Source: Spirochaetota bacterium (lineage in GTDB: Bacteria; Spirochaetota; Spirochaetia; Treponematales; UBA12059). From it: a stretch of DNA of 64,000 bases. The notes beneath the pieces were generated by a model that was given only the letters and a program-made list of their open reading frames with translations, made no database searches and was not told the DNA's origin. A program made the position numbers and the translations under genes. The stretch covers positions 434,001 through 498,000 of the forward strand of contig JAKLDN010000003.1 in the NCBI GenBank assembly GCA_022703505.1, read 5' to 3'. Positions 14,815-24,366 of this stretch are shown in pieces. Position 1 is the first letter of the stretch. Each line of letters begins with the position of its first letter.

Positions 14815-16892
14815 AGCACGCAACCGCACTCGTCGCATTCGTCCTGGCCGCCGCGGCGGCATCGGCGCAGTTCCCCTACGGCCTTTCCGACCCCTCGGCC
14901 CAGGAGAATTTCCGGCTGGGCGTCCAGGCGTACCATCGAGGCCGGACCCCGGAATCCATCCTCCTGTTCGAGCGGGTGCTTTCCTTCAATCCCCGGGATC
15001 CCCTGTCGCTGTTCTGGCTGGGAAGGGCCTACTTCAAGAACGGGCTCGAAAGCACAGCCCTGGATCGATGGGAGGCGGCGGCCCGGGAGGGAGGCCGTTC
15101 CCTCCTGATCGAGAGCTTCCAGGAATTCGTCTCCTCCCGTCGGGCGGTCGAACCCGGCATGGGGCGCGGGGGCTACGTCTCCGCGGGGGAAATCCCGGGC
15201 CTGCAGGGCAGGGAGACCCGGTTCCTGCGTCCATCCTGGATCCACCCCCTGCGGGACGGCGGGTTCCTCCTGGTCTCCCACGGCACGGGAGAAATACTCC
15301 GGGTGGACGTGAACGGGGTGGTCCGAGCCCGTTTCCGGGGTGGCGTCGGCGGGTTCGATCGGCCCTTTTCCCTGGCGCCTGCGCCCGACGGGGGATTCTG
15401 GGTATCCGAGTTCCAGGGCGACCGCATCTCCCGCTGCGACAAGGACGGGAACGTCCTTTCCCGCATCGGCGGCGGGAAGGGCAGGGAACGGCTGACGGGG
15501 CCCCAGTACCTGGCCTCGGATTCGGGCGGATTCCTGTTCGCCGTGGACTTCGGGAACGGGCGGGTCGTCAAGTATTCCCCGTCCGGGGAATTCCTCCTGG
15601 AGTTCGGGCGCTCTTCCCCGGTCTTTCCGGGTTTCCGGTCCCCGACGGGCATAGCCGTTCGGGACGGGAAGGTCTACGTGGCGGACGCCTTCCGCAAGGC
15701 GATCTATGTCTTCGACGACTCCGGGAACTACCTGGAATCCTTCGCGGAAGGAAGCCTCCTGGGCCCCGAGGGAATGACCTTTGCGGGGAACGGCGAACTC
15801 CTGGTCGCGGACCGGCGCCGCGTGTTGGCCGCGGATACGACCACCTACGAGATCCGGGAGCTCTACCGTTCGCCCCGGCCCGCGGCCCGGCTCGTCTCCG
15901 CCACCCTGGACGCCAACGGGAACGTGCTGGCCGCGGATTACGACGCCTCCTCCGTGGACGTCCTGTCGGATCCCGCGGTGGTCTACGGCGGGTATTTCCT
16001 GGAGATCGAGCGGATCCGCGCGGACTCGTTCCCCGTCGTGGAAGCGGACGTCTACGTCCGCGACCGGTTCGGCAATCCCGTGGTCGGCCTGGACCAGGGC
16101 AACTTCTACGCCTCCGAGCAGATTTCCGTGGAGCGGTCCGTCAAGGAGGGGGAGACCGAAGCCCGGATCCGTACGGAAACCCTGACTCCCGTGCGGGAAC
16201 TCGAGTTGGTCGGGCGCTTGTCCGATACCCCCGGAGTCTCCGTAGCCCTCGTCGTGGAGCGATCCCCCGGGATCGATGCCTATCGATCCGAGGTCCGACA
16301 GGCCGTGGAGTCCGTGGCCTCGGGACTGGGCGATCCGTCCGAGGCCTTCCTGGTCACCGCGGGAAGGGTACCCGCACTGCAGGGGACGGCCTCCGGAAGC
16401 TCCGGAGGCCCCGTCCTGGCCCGACAGGCCATCTCCGCCGAGGTCGACCCGCTGTGGAGGTTCGACGCGGCCCTTCGGCTGGCGGTCTCCACCCTGACGG
16501 AGCGGCTGGGCCGTTCGGCGGTGGTCTACATCACCACGGGAACCCTGAACGAAGCCCGCTTCGAGGGTCCGACCCTCTCGGAACTCGGGACCTACCTTCG
16601 CAACAACGGCATCCGCTTCTACGCCGTGGTCGTGGGGGACGCCCCGGTTTCCGAAGCCGTGCGGTACTTGGCCGGGACGGCGGGCGGTGGGGTATACCGG
16701 GTATGGGAGCCCGCGGGCCTCGGACGGATAGGCCGCGACCTGCAAGACGCCGCGTCCGGGCGGTACCGGATCCGCTTCACCAGCGCGGCGGACCCGGGCT
16801 TCGGGAGGTCCTACCTCCGGATCGCCGTGGAGGCCTACCTCTTCCGGAAGTCCGGCCGGGACGAGTCCGGGTACTTCGCCCCCCTTAGGTGA
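14811..16892 (+). CDS. Secreted TPR - NHL propeller - VWA-like protein
   Basis: A 693-aa protein in modules: signal peptide (residues 1-20, cleavage near ASAQ), one or two TPRs (about 25-85), a six-bladed NHL-type beta-propeller (about 125-390, with repeats such as GFWVSEFQGDRISRCDKDGN and KVYVADAFRKAIYVFDDSGN), a short Ig-like segment (about 395-450) and a VWA-like domain (about 460-690). The VWA part has a degenerate metal site: VALVVERSPGID where DxSxS is expected. Spirochaetes carry comparable NHL proteins of unknown role. It is probably a periplasmic or surface-associated scaffold. It is coupled to the preceding TPR gene. Confidence 0.78.
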   Translation: MKHATALVAFVLAAAAASAQFPYGLSDPSAQENFRLGVQAYHRGRTPESILLFERVLSFNPRDPLSLFWLGRAYFKNGLESTALDRWEAAAREGGRSLLIESFQEFVSSRRAVEPGMGRGGYVSAGEIPGLQGRETRFLRPSWIHPLRDGGFLLVSHGTGEILRVDVNGVVRARFRGGVGGFDRPFSLAPAPDGGFWVSEFQGDRISRCDKDGNVLSRIGGGKGRERLTGPQYLASDSGGFLFAVDFGNGRVVKYSPSGEFLLEFGRSSPVFPGFRSPTGIAVRDGKVYVADAFRKAIYVFDDSGNYLESFAEGSLLGPEGMTFAGNGELLVADRRRVLAADTTTYEIRELYRSPRPAARLVSATLDANGNVLAADYDASSVDVLSDPAVVYGGYFLEIERIRADSFPVVEADVYVRDRFGNPVVGLDQGNFYASEQISVERSVKEGETEARIRTETLTPVRELELVGRLSDTPGVSVALVVERSPGIDAYRSEVRQAVESVASGLGDPSEAFLVTAGRVPALQGTASGSSGGPVLARQAISAEVDPLWRFDAALRLAVSTLTERLGRSAVVYITTGTLNEARFEGPTLSELGTYLRNNGIRFYAVVVGDAPVSEAVRYLAGTAGGGVYRVWEPAGLGRIGRDLQDAASGRYRIRFTSAADPGFGRSYLRIAVEAYLFRKSGRDESGYFAPLR

Positions 16893-17014
16893 CGATTTTT
16901 CGACCGGTCCGCTACGCCCCGGGGTGGACAAGGACGAGCCGCTCATGGTAGGGTAGGACTCGTTCCGACGACGGTCCGGACCCGGTCCGGCCGTTCTCGA
17001 AACGGGAAGAAAAC

Positions 17015-17087
17015 GCCATCTTAGCTCAGTCGGTAGAGCGCGTGACTTGTAATCTCGAGGTCCCCGGTTCGATTCCGGGAGATGGCT
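17015..17087 (+). tRNA. tRNA-Thr (anticodon TGT)
   Basis: Acceptor GCCATCT/AGATGGC, normal D-arm, anticodon loop CTTGTAA (TGT) and T-arm CCCGG/CCGGG with TTCGATT. The anticodon stem CGTGA/TCTCG contains one T-T mismatch in the middle (third pair). The discriminator is T and no CCA is encoded. It lies 29 bases upstream of tRNA-Tyr, with which it forms a small tRNA operon. Confidence 0.94.
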
Positions 17088-17116
17088 CGAGCCCTGACGG
17101 ACGGCGTGCTTCACAG

Positions 17117-17198
17117 GGGGAGATTCCCGAGTGGTCAAAGGGGGCAGACTGTAAATCTGTTGGCTATGCCTTCGAAGGTTCAAATCCTTCTCTCCCCA
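17117..17198 (+). tRNA. tRNA-Tyr (anticodon GTA)
   Basis: Class II tRNA of 82 bases with a long variable arm: acceptor GGGGAGA/TCTCCCC, anticodon loop CTGTAAA (GTA), T-loop TTCAAAT, discriminator A. CCA is not encoded. An intrinsic terminator begins 3 bases later. Confidence 0.96.
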
Positions 17199-17200
17199 GA

Positions 17201-17229
17201 ACCCTCTCACGGTCGAGAGGGTTTTTTCT
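17201..17229 (+). terminator. Intrinsic terminator of the tRNA-Thr/tRNA-Tyr operon
   Basis: 8-bp stem ACCCTCTC/GAGAGGGT (17201-17208 with 17215-17222) with a 6-base loop, ending in a run of six T. It separates the tRNA operon from the YkgJ-like gene, whose ATG follows at 17245; any readthrough would feed the dnaG-rpoD operon. Confidence 0.9.
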
Positions 17230-17244
17230 TGCCCGGAGGTCCAA

Positions 17245-17733
17245 ATGGTGTCCGATGTTCACGGGGCCGGGGGCCTTCCCTTCGAATGCACCCGCTGTTC
17301 CGCATGCTGCCGCCACGAACCCGGTCTGGTCCTGCTGTCCCGGGAGGACCTTAGGCGCCTCCTGGGACGTCTGGGCCTTGATTTCGGCGCGTTCTATGCC
17401 AAATACTGTAGGCTGGTGCCCCTGGGCGGGGGGGTCGCGATCAGCCTCCGGGAAACCAAGGAATACGACTGCATATTCTGGAAAAGCGGCTGTACCGTGT
17501 ACGATGCCCGTCCCGTCCAATGCCGTACCTATCCGTTCTGGCCCGGGATCGTCGATTCCCGGACGGACTGGATCCGGGAAGGACGGCGCTGCCCGGGCAT
17601 AGGAAGGGGTCCGATTCGGAATCGGTCGGAAATCGAGGAGGCTCTATGGGAATACCGCAGGAACTCGCCGATCCTTCTCGATCCCGGAACGGATCCGGAG
17701 CACCTGGATGAAAATACGATTCTGGGGAGTTAG
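17245..17733 (+). CDS. YkgJ-family cysteine-cluster protein
   Basis: A 162-aa protein with the YkgJ/UPF0153 pattern: ECTRCSACCRHEPG near residue 14, a second Cys pair (DCIFW, SGCTVY) and CRTYPFWPG, together a probable zinc or iron-sulfur site. The function of the family is unresolved. GGAGG sits 5 bases before the ATG. The 3' end overlaps the metallo-beta-lactamase gene by 26 bases. It is the first gene after the tRNA terminator and so the likely head of the operon leading to mltG, dnaG and rpoD. Confidence 0.82.
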   Translation: MVSDVHGAGGLPFECTRCSACCRHEPGLVLLSREDLRRLLGRLGLDFGAFYAKYCRLVPLGGGVAISLRETKEYDCIFWKSGCTVYDARPVQCRTYPFWPGIVDSRTDWIREGRRCPGIGRGPIRNRSEIEEALWEYRRNSPILLDPGTDPEHLDENTILGS

Positions 17734-18646
17734 GGGATCCATTCCGACACCCCTGGATTCCGACGCCATTCGCAGCAAGATCTCCGCGGTGATTCAACGG
17801 GTCTCCCGCAAGGACATCGAGAGTCCGGAAAGCCGGGAACGGTTCCTGGCCTCCCTTCCGGACGAGATATTCTCCACCGTCGGGGGGAATACCTCCTGCG
17901 TCGAGGTCCTCGCTTCCCGGGAGGAGAGGATCATCTTCGACGCGGGCACCGGCATCCGCGACCTGGGCGCAGAAATAGCGGCCTCCAGCGGGGCCGCCCG
18001 GTGCCATGTCTTCTTCTCCCACTTCCATTGGGACCACGTCCAGGGATTGCCCTTCTTCGCCCCCGCCTTCAATCCATCCTCCACGATAACATTCTACAGC
18101 CCCGAACCGGGCCTGAAGGAGATCCTGGCCGGGCAGATGCGCCCCCCCTATTTCCCGGTCACCATGGACGTCATGCGGGCCTCCCTCCGATTCGAGCGGA
18201 TCGGGACCGAGGGTGTACGCCTGGGAGGAGTCCGGGTCGTGCCCCGGAGGATGAACCATCCCGGGGGTTGCTGGAGCTATTCGGTACTCTCCGACGGCAA
18301 GAAGGTAGTATATTCTACGGACACGGAGCTCCAGCCCGTGGATTTCGAGCGCAACCCCGAGAACGCGGCGTACTTCCGGGGGGCGGACGCCCTGATCATC
18401 GACGCCCAGTACACCCTGGGGGAAGCCATCGAGAAATTCAACTGGGGACACTCGTCCTTCAGCCTGGCGGCGGATTTCGCGTCCACCTGGGGGATCAAGC
18501 GATTGGTTCTTTTCCACCACGAGCCCTCGTACGATGACCGCAAGATCCACAAGCTCCTGCAGTCCGCGGAGTGGTACGTCGAACGCCTCGCGTCCAAGGG
18601 GCTCGAGGTCATCCTGGCCCGGGACGGGCTTACGGTAGAGGTCTGA
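17708..18646 (+). CDS. Metallo-beta-lactamase-fold hydrolase
   Basis: A 312-aa hydrolase of the MBL superfamily. The N terminus, IRFWGVRGSIPTP, and GGNTSCVEV are typical of the PhnP/cyclic-phosphodiesterase-like branch. The zinc motif SHFHWDH (HxHxDH) lies near residue 100, with later ligands in MNHPGGC, STDTE and FHHEPSYDD. Relatives cleave phosphodiesters, but the substrate cannot be read from sequence. It overlaps the YkgJ-like gene by 26 bases and is followed after 1 base by a small GTG-started gene. Confidence 0.85.
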   Translation: MKIRFWGVRGSIPTPLDSDAIRSKISAVIQRVSRKDIESPESRERFLASLPDEIFSTVGGNTSCVEVLASREERIIFDAGTGIRDLGAEIAASSGAARCHVFFSHFHWDHVQGLPFFAPAFNPSSTITFYSPEPGLKEILAGQMRPPYFPVTMDVMRASLRFERIGTEGVRLGGVRVVPRRMNHPGGCWSYSVLSDGKKVVYSTDTELQPVDFERNPENAAYFRGADALIIDAQYTLGEAIEKFNWGHSSFSLAADFASTWGIKRLVLFHHEPSYDDRKIHKLLQSAEWYVERLASKGLEVILARDGLTVEV

Positions 18647-18647
18647 C

Positions 18648-18866
18648 GTGACGATCCTGGATCCCTACGACCTGCGCCTGAGCCCGCGGGAGACGATCGA
18701 ACTGTACCGCTTCCTGAAGAGGGCGGAAGACGGCATGCCCCGGGAGGTGTCCGGGGTTCTTGAAAAACTCCGGGAGCGGCTGTATTCCCGTCTTTCCATC
18801 GAGGAGATGGAGAATATCGAAGTCTATCTCGGCATCCTGACGGCGGCGGAAGCCGCGCACAGATAG
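18648..18866 (+). CDS. Small conserved-looking protein, unknown
   Basis: A 72-aa, mostly helical, charged protein (LSPRETIELYRFLKR, then IEEMENIEVYLGILTAAEA). There are no cysteines, membrane segment or recognisable domain. GTG start at 18648, 1 base after the MBL-fold gene, with AGAGG about 6 bases upstream; mltG begins 7 bases after its stop. The tight spacing on both sides argues for a real gene rather than a chance frame. Function unknown. Confidence 0.65.
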   Translation: MTILDPYDLRLSPRETIELYRFLKRAEDGMPREVSGVLEKLRERLYSRLSIEEMENIEVYLGILTAAEAAHR

Positions 18867-18873
18867 GAAACCC

Positions 18874-19938
18874 ATGGCTGCACGATCCTCGCCCAAGCCC
18901 GCGCTCAAAGCCCTCCTGCTGCTTCCCCTCTTCCTGGCGGGGATCGGGATCCTGCTGGCCGCGGGAGCCGTGGCGGTCTTCGCAGTCCTGGACGCCCCCC
19001 CGGAGGGGATGCCCCCGGAAGGGGCCCTCTTCACCGTGGAGGCCGGGGAGCCGGGGGCGCGGATAGCCGTCCGCCTGGAGGACGCGGGATTGATCCGATC
19101 CGCCCTGGCCTTCCAGGCCCTGCTCCGGCTTCGAAACCAGCAAACCTCCCTTAAACGGGGGACCTACCGGATCGAGCCCGGGATGGGCGGCCGGGATGTC
19201 CAGGAGCTCCTGGTGTCCGGCAGGCAGGCCCTGGTCCGGGTGACCGTTCCGGAGGGTCATACCCTGCGCCGCTCCGCGGAGGTCCTGCACGAGGCAGCGG
19301 TGACGGATCGGGAGGATTTCCTGGCCGCCGCCCGGGATCCCGACCTCCTGGCGTCCCTGGGCATACCCGCGGCGACCGCGGAAGGATACCTCTTCCCGGA
19401 CACCTACTATCTTCCCCTGAAGACCCCGGGCGCCGAGGCCGTACGGCTGATGGTCGGAGCGCTCCGGTCCCGTTTGGCGGAAGGCCTGCCGGAATCCCTC
19501 TCCCTCGACCCCAGGGAACTGCACCGGCGGATCATCCTGGCATCCGTGGTGGAGAGGGAATACAGGCTCCCGGAGGAGGCCCCCCGTATCGCCGGCGTGT
19601 TCTGGAACCGCCTGAGAATCGGAATGGCCCTGCAGTCCTGCGCCACAGTGGTGTACATCATCACCGAGGTCCAGGGAAAGAAGCATCCCGAAGTCCTGTA
19701 CAACCGGGATATCGAGATCCAGCATCCCTTCAACACCTATCTCCACCCGGGTCTTCCTCCGGCCCCCATCGCCAACCCGGGACTGACGGCCCTCCAGGCC
19801 GTCTTCCGCCCGGAGCCCTCCCGATACCTCTACTTCCGCCTCCTGGACGCCCGCACGGGCCGGCACTACTTCTCCGAAACCCTGGACGAGCATATCCGGG
19901 CGGGATCCCTTGCCGTGAAGGGCATCGGGGGACGATGA
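18874..19938 (+). CDS. mltG: Endolytic murein transglycosylase MltG
   Basis: Inner-membrane lytic transglycosylase that cleaves nascent glycan strands and sets their length. There is one N-terminal membrane helix (about residues 11-38), then the LysM-like region (PEGHTLRRSAEVL) and the YceG catalytic domain: EGYLFPDTYYL (170-180), the catalytic Glu227 in ASVVERE, and HPGLPPAPIANPGL. The 354 aa are normal. It overlaps dnaG by ATGA, an arrangement that ties wall processing to the replication/transcription operon. Confidence 0.94.
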   Translation: MAARSSPKPALKALLLLPLFLAGIGILLAAGAVAVFAVLDAPPEGMPPEGALFTVEAGEPGARIAVRLEDAGLIRSALAFQALLRLRNQQTSLKRGTYRIEPGMGGRDVQELLVSGRQALVRVTVPEGHTLRRSAEVLHEAAVTDREDFLAAARDPDLLASLGIPAATAEGYLFPDTYYLPLKTPGAEAVRLMVGALRSRLAEGLPESLSLDPRELHRRIILASVVEREYRLPEEAPRIAGVFWNRLRIGMALQSCATVVYIITEVQGKKHPEVLYNRDIEIQHPFNTYLHPGLPPAPIANPGLTALQAVFRPEPSRYLYFRLLDARTGRHYFSETLDEHIRAGSLAVKGIGGR

Positions 19939-21737
19939 AGCGCATACGCAAGGATTCCCTGGATACCGTCCTGGGAAGGACGGACCTGGTCGCCGTGATC
20001 GGGGACTATGTCCGTCTCCAGAGGTCGGGATCGGGATATAAGGGCCTGTGCCCCTTCCACAACGAGAAGACGCCTTCGTTCAACGTAGTGCCTGAGAAGG
20101 GGCTGTTCTATTGCTTCGGCTGCCAGAAGGGCGGCGACGTGATCGCCTTTCTCCGGGAGATCGAGGGACTGTCCTTCGTGGAGGCCGTGGAGCGCCTGGC
20201 CGAGAAATCCGGCGTCCAGCTGGAATACGAGGGATCCGACGGCTCCCCGGACGACGGGGCCCGGGAATCCCGGGAGCGGGATTCCCTGTACGAGCTGTAC
20301 GAGCGCCTCACCTCGGCCTTCCAGTGGCTCCTCCGGGAACATCCTTCCGGCAAGGCCGCCCGGGAATACCTGGCCCGCAGGAAGGTCTCTCGGGAAACCC
20401 TGGATTCTTTCCGGCTGGGATACGCCCCCCGGGACCGCAGGTGGCTCTTCGAATTCCTCCGGAAGAAGGGGTATTCCCCGGAATTCCTCGCCGGAACGGG
20501 GTTGTTTTCCCGGGATCGCCCGGATCGGGCCTTTTTCGCGGATCGCGTGATATTCCCGATCACCGACTACCGGGGCCGGAGCGTGGCCTTCGGCGGCCGG
20601 ATCCTGGAGGGGGACGGCCCGAAGTACCTCAACTCCCCGGAAAGCCGAATTTTCCACAAGCAGGACAACCTCTTCGCCCTGTCCGCGGCGGCCAAGGCGA
20701 TCCGTCAGGACCGGACGGCCCTGATCTGCGAGGGGTACATGGACGTGCTGGCCTTCCACCAGGCAGGGATCGGGTATGCCGTAGCTCCCCTGGGAACGGC
20801 CTTTACGGACGGACAGGCCCGTCTTTTGCGCAGATATGCGGACCAGGCGGTGTTCTGCTTCGATTCCGACGAGGCGGGCGGCCGGGCGACGGAGAAGGCA
20901 CTCATGACCGCCGCGCGGAACGGCCTGCGCGCCAAGATCCTCGTCCTGGAGGGCGGAAAGGACCCCGCGGAAATTCTGGAGACCCGGGGCGGGGAGGAAT
21001 TGAAAAAACTTTCGACTTTCACTATAAATGGAGACGATTTTGTCGTGCGCCGGGCCCGAACGGCGCGGGATACTACCACTGCCGAAGGGAAGGCCCTCGC
21101 CCTGAAATCGTTGTTTCCGTACATGTCCGCTCTGGATTCGGAGATCCGCCTGGCGGAGTTCGCCGACTTCGCGGCCCGAGAATTCCGCAGCAAGACGGAC
21201 CGTGTCCTGGCGGATTTCGAGAAATTCCGGTCCTCCGGCGGGCGGGAGACCGGAGCGAGCGGCCCGGAAAGTCGGGTGCCCGCCCTGCGGCCGACTTCGG
21301 ACCTGGCCTTCCTGGCCGCGGCTGCCCTAAACCCCGGCCAGTTCGCGGCGGTACGATCCCGCATGGAGGCGGCGGACCTGGATGACGAGGCTTCCCGGGA
21401 GCTGTTCCTGGCCCTGGAGGAGTGTTTCCGGAACGACGAGACGGACCTGGACGATCTGCTGGCCCGCGTATCCAATCCGGGCCTGCGGAATTTCCTTATG
21501 GAGAAGGCCGCCAACGGAGAATACGCGATCCAGGTCGATCGCCTGATCCGGGACGGCATCCTGAACGTGCGGGAGCGCAGCCTGGAACGGCGCAGGTCCC
21601 GGCTGGTTCGGCAGATAGCCCAGTACGATACGGATCGGGAAGCGGACTCGGTATCGGTGAACGACCTCTTGTACGAGAAGATGTTCATCGACCAAGAGCT
21701 GGAAAAGATAAAGGAAGAGCGGAATGAGCGATCTTGA
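19935..21737 (+). CDS. dnaG: DNA primase DnaG
   Basis: Synthesises RNA primers for replication. The CHC2 zinc finger uses Cys39, His42, Cys60 and Cys63 (CPFH ... CFGC). The Toprim domain shows [12 protein letters not shown] with the catalytic Glu and FDSDEAG with the metal-binding Asp residues. The C-terminal part is helical, as needed to bind DnaB. The 600 aa are typical. ATG 19935 overlaps the mltG stop and the 3' end overlaps rpoD by 14 bases, giving the primase-sigma part of the macromolecular-synthesis operon, without rpsU here. Confidence 0.97.
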   Translation: MKRIRKDSLDTVLGRTDLVAVIGDYVRLQRSGSGYKGLCPFHNEKTPSFNVVPEKGLFYCFGCQKGGDVIAFLREIEGLSFVEAVERLAEKSGVQLEYEGSDGSPDDGARESRERDSLYELYERLTSAFQWLLREHPSGKAAREYLARRKVSRETLDSFRLGYAPRDRRWLFEFLRKKGYSPEFLAGTGLFSRDRPDRAFFADRVIFPITDYRGRSVAFGGRILEGDGPKYLNSPESRIFHKQDNLFALSAAAKAIRQDRTALICEGYMDVLAFHQAGIGYAVAPLGTAFTDGQARLLRRYADQAVFCFDSDEAGGRATEKALMTAARNGLRAKILVLEGGKDPAEILETRGGEELKKLSTFTINGDDFVVRRARTARDTTTAEGKALALKSLFPYMSALDSEIRLAEFADFAAREFRSKTDRVLADFEKFRSSGGRETGASGPESRVPALRPTSDLAFLAAAALNPGQFAAVRSRMEAADLDDEASRELFLALEECFRNDETDLDDLLARVSNPGLRNFLMEKAANGEYAIQVDRLIRDGILNVRERSLERRRSRLVRQIAQYDTDREADSVSVNDLLYEKMFIDQELEKIKEERNERS

Positions 21738-23439
21738 ACTCGATCCCGCGGTAATCAAGCTACTCGAGTACGCAAAATCGAAGAATTCCATCACCTTCGA
21801 TGAGCTTTCGGATTTCCTGCCGGAGCACGTGCTCAACACGGACAAGATAGACGTCGTCCTTGCCCTCCTGGAAAGCCACAACATACGGCTCGAGGAGGAG
21901 GAAAGCCCCGCGGACGAGGAGGCGGCGGCCAAGGAGATCGAATCCTCCAAGAAGCGCCTGGTCTACACGGACAAGGAATCCGCGGTCGACGATCCCATCC
22001 GGCTCTACCTCCGGGAAATCGGCCGGGAGAACCTGCTCACGGCCGAGGAGGAGATCAAGCTCTCCCAGCAGATGGAGGAGGGCGAGGGGATCATCAAGGG
22101 CATCATCCGCACCAGCGGCATGCTCATCCCCGAGTTCTACCAGATATCCCAGAAAGCCAAGCGGGAATCCGGCCCCCAGCGCAAGGAGAACACGGAAAAG
22201 ATCGCGGAACGGAGGCGGCTCAACCAGTTCTACCGCGACGTCATCCGGGACACCTCGGCCGAACTTCGCGCCTATGTGGAGGCCAAGCGGCGCATCCTGT
22301 CCCGGGGCGGCGACGCCCTCAAGGACGAGGGACTGGATGATTCGCGAAAAACCCTCCTGGAGAAGCTCCGGGACGTGGAAATCCACCCCGAGGAGATCAA
22401 CTCCTTCTCCGAGAAGTTCATCCTGGCGGCCAAGAAGATCCGCAAGTTCCGCAAGGAGCAGGAGCGGCTGGAGAAGACCCTTCAGGTTTCCAACCTCCGG
22501 GAGCTTCGGGCCCTGGGCCGGAACCTGACCATCCGGGACCGCCGGGACAAGATCGAGGAGGAGATCGGGCTGTCCTCGGACGAGATCAAGGAGAGGATCC
22601 GGCAGATCCAGGTCACGGAAAAGCGGCTGGACGAGCTCGAGAACTCCTTCGAGTGCGGATGCGACATCATCCTGTCCATGGCCAAGGAGATCAACCGCGG
22701 CCGGATCATGATGAAGAACGCCAAGGACCGCCTCATCAAGGCGAACCTCCGGCTGGTGGTCTCCATCGCCAAGAAGTACACGAACCGGGGCCTCCACTTC
22801 TTCGACCTTGTCCAGGAGGGGAACATAGGCCTCATCAAGGCGGTGGAGAAGTTCGAGTACCGCAAGGGGTTCAAGTTCTCCACCTACGCCACCTGGTGGA
22901 TCCGGCAGGCCATCACCCGCTCCATCAGCGACCAGGCCCGGACTATCCGCGTCCCGGTCCACATGATCGAGCAGATCAACAAGGTGGTGCGGGAATCCCG
23001 CCAGCTCATGCAGAAGCTCGGCCGGGAGCCCACGGACGAGGAAGTGGCTCAGCAGCTCGGGTGGCCCGTCAGCCGGGTCAAGAGCGTCAAGAACGTGGCC
23101 CGGGAGCCCATTTCCCTGGAAACCCCCATCGGCGAGGACGAAGATTCCCTGCTCGGGGATTTCATCGAGGACAAGGAGATCGAGAATCCCTCGGTCCAGA
23201 CGGACTACAAGCTCCTGCAGGAGCAGATCCGCTCCGTCCTCTCGACCCTGCCGCCCCGTGAGCAGGAGGTCCTCCGAATGCGCTTCGGCCTGGACGACGG
23301 GTATTCCCTGACCCTGGAAGAGGTGGGGCTGTACTTCAACGTCACGCGGGAGCGGATCCGGCAGATCGAGGCCAAGGCGCTCAAGAAGCTCCGGCACTTC
23401 AAGCGGAGCCAGAAACTCCGGGACTACATGGATCATTGA
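21724..23439 (+). CDS. rpoD: RNA polymerase primary sigma factor
   Basis: Housekeeping sigma-70. It has an N-terminal region 1.1 (residues 1-80), region 1.2 ([22 protein letters not shown]), a large helical non-conserved insertion (about 120-310), region 2 ([20 protein letters not shown] and [14 protein letters not shown]), region 3, and region 4 with the -35 helix-turn-helix ([20 protein letters not shown]). The 571 aa are normal. It overlaps dnaG by 14 bases. The candidate promoters reported in this window, with TTGAxx/TAxxxT boxes, fit this factor. Confidence 0.98.
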   Translation: MSDLELDPAVIKLLEYAKSKNSITFDELSDFLPEHVLNTDKIDVVLALLESHNIRLEEEESPADEEAAAKEIESSKKRLVYTDKESAVDDPIRLYLREIGRENLLTAEEEIKLSQQMEEGEGIIKGIIRTSGMLIPEFYQISQKAKRESGPQRKENTEKIAERRRLNQFYRDVIRDTSAELRAYVEAKRRILSRGGDALKDEGLDDSRKTLLEKLRDVEIHPEEINSFSEKFILAAKKIRKFRKEQERLEKTLQVSNLRELRALGRNLTIRDRRDKIEEEIGLSSDEIKERIRQIQVTEKRLDELENSFECGCDIILSMAKEINRGRIMMKNAKDRLIKANLRLVVSIAKKYTNRGLHFFDLVQEGNIGLIKAVEKFEYRKGFKFSTYATWWIRQAITRSISDQARTIRVPVHMIEQINKVVRESRQLMQKLGREPTDEEVAQQLGWPVSRVKSVKNVAREPISLETPIGEDEDSLLGDFIEDKEIENPSVQTDYKLLQEQIRSVLSTLPPREQEVLRMRFGLDDGYSLTLEEVGLYFNVTRERIRQIEAKALKKLRHFKRSQKLRDYMDH

Positions 23440-23501
23440 TGACCAAGCGCGTTCCGTGCTATCGTTGCGGACTTGGACAACTAACTACGAGGTGATTCCC
23501 T

Positions 23502-24356
23502 ATGTTGATGGAAGAGGTTTTCGAGCGGCTCCGGCAATTCCAGGACATCCTCAAGGAACGCGTCGAGATCGAGAGAGAGATCGAGAACATCCCCAAGTCC
23601 CTGGTGGCCCAGGAGGAGCTCCTGGCCCGCGTCAAGAAGGGATACGCCGAGAAGACCGAGCAGCTCCAGGCCGTCACCGCCCGGGTGGCCGAGCTCCGCA
23701 ACGAACTGTCCGAGGCCGAGGCTTCCCGGGAGCGGGCCGAGAAGCTCATGGACACCATCTCCACCCAGCGGGAATACGAGGCCTTGAACAAGGAAATCCG
23801 GGATGCCACGGACAAGGAGCACCAGGTGCGCAAGGACCTCCAGAAGGAGGAACGCGCCCTGGCGGAGATCGAGGAATCCTTCAAGCGGGACGAATCGATG
23901 ATCCAGCTCCAGGAATCCGAGATCCTGGAGAAGAAACAGAAGATCTCCGAAGAGACCGCCCAGAAGCAGACCCGGGTCTCCGAGCTCCGGGCCTCCGAGA
24001 AGACCGCCACCGAGGGGATCGACACCGAGATCACCTTCAAATTCGAGAGGATCATCCGGTCGAAGCAGGGCCTGGGCATCGTCCCCGTCCGCGGCTACGT
24101 GTGCTCCGGCTGTTCCATGATCCTTCCCGCCCAGTTCGTCAACGAGGTCCGGCAGGGCAACCGGATCATCTTCTGCCCCTACTGTTCCCGGGTGCTCCAC
24201 TACCAGGAGGCGGAGGAGTCGGAGGGCGACCTGATCGCGGATATCGAATCCGGAAGCCTCGCGGACCTGGACGATTTCTCCGACGAGGCCGAGGATGATT
24301 CCTACGACGAGGATTCGGAAGATTCCGAGAAGGAAATGGGCGAATCCGACGAATGA
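23502..24356 (+). CDS. Coiled-coil protein with C4 zinc ribbon
   Basis: A 284-aa protein. Residues about 5-175 form a long antiparallel coiled coil rich in Glu, Lys and Arg; a C4 zinc ribbon follows (VCSGCSMI ... IFCPYCSRVL, about residues 203-230), then a strongly acidic tail. This is the CT398-like family, structurally related to helical-hairpin RNA polymerase or secretion-chaperone proteins, and its role is not settled. GAGGTGA lies 7 bases before ATG 23502. It sits 62 bases after rpoD and ends 10 bases before RNase P RNA. Confidence 0.82.
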   Translation: MLMEEVFERLRQFQDILKERVEIEREIENIPKSLVAQEELLARVKKGYAEKTEQLQAVTARVAELRNELSEAEASRERAEKLMDTISTQREYEALNKEIRDATDKEHQVRKDLQKEERALAEIEESFKRDESMIQLQESEILEKKQKISEETAQKQTRVSELRASEKTATEGIDTEITFKFERIIRSKQGLGIVPVRGYVCSGCSMILPAQFVNEVRQGNRIIFCPYCSRVLHYQEAEESEGDLIADIESGSLADLDDFSDEAEDDSYDEDSEDSEKEMGESDE

Positions 24357-24366
24357 CGGTTGTTTT

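Noticed and set aside
21760-23436. A 558-codon open frame opposite rpoD
   Set aside because: Mirror of the sigma-factor gene; no ribosome site or motif.
23456-24298. A 280-codon frame over the zinc-ribbon gene
   Set aside because: Shifted relative to the coiled-coil/zinc-ribbon frame, which has a ribosome site and family motifs.
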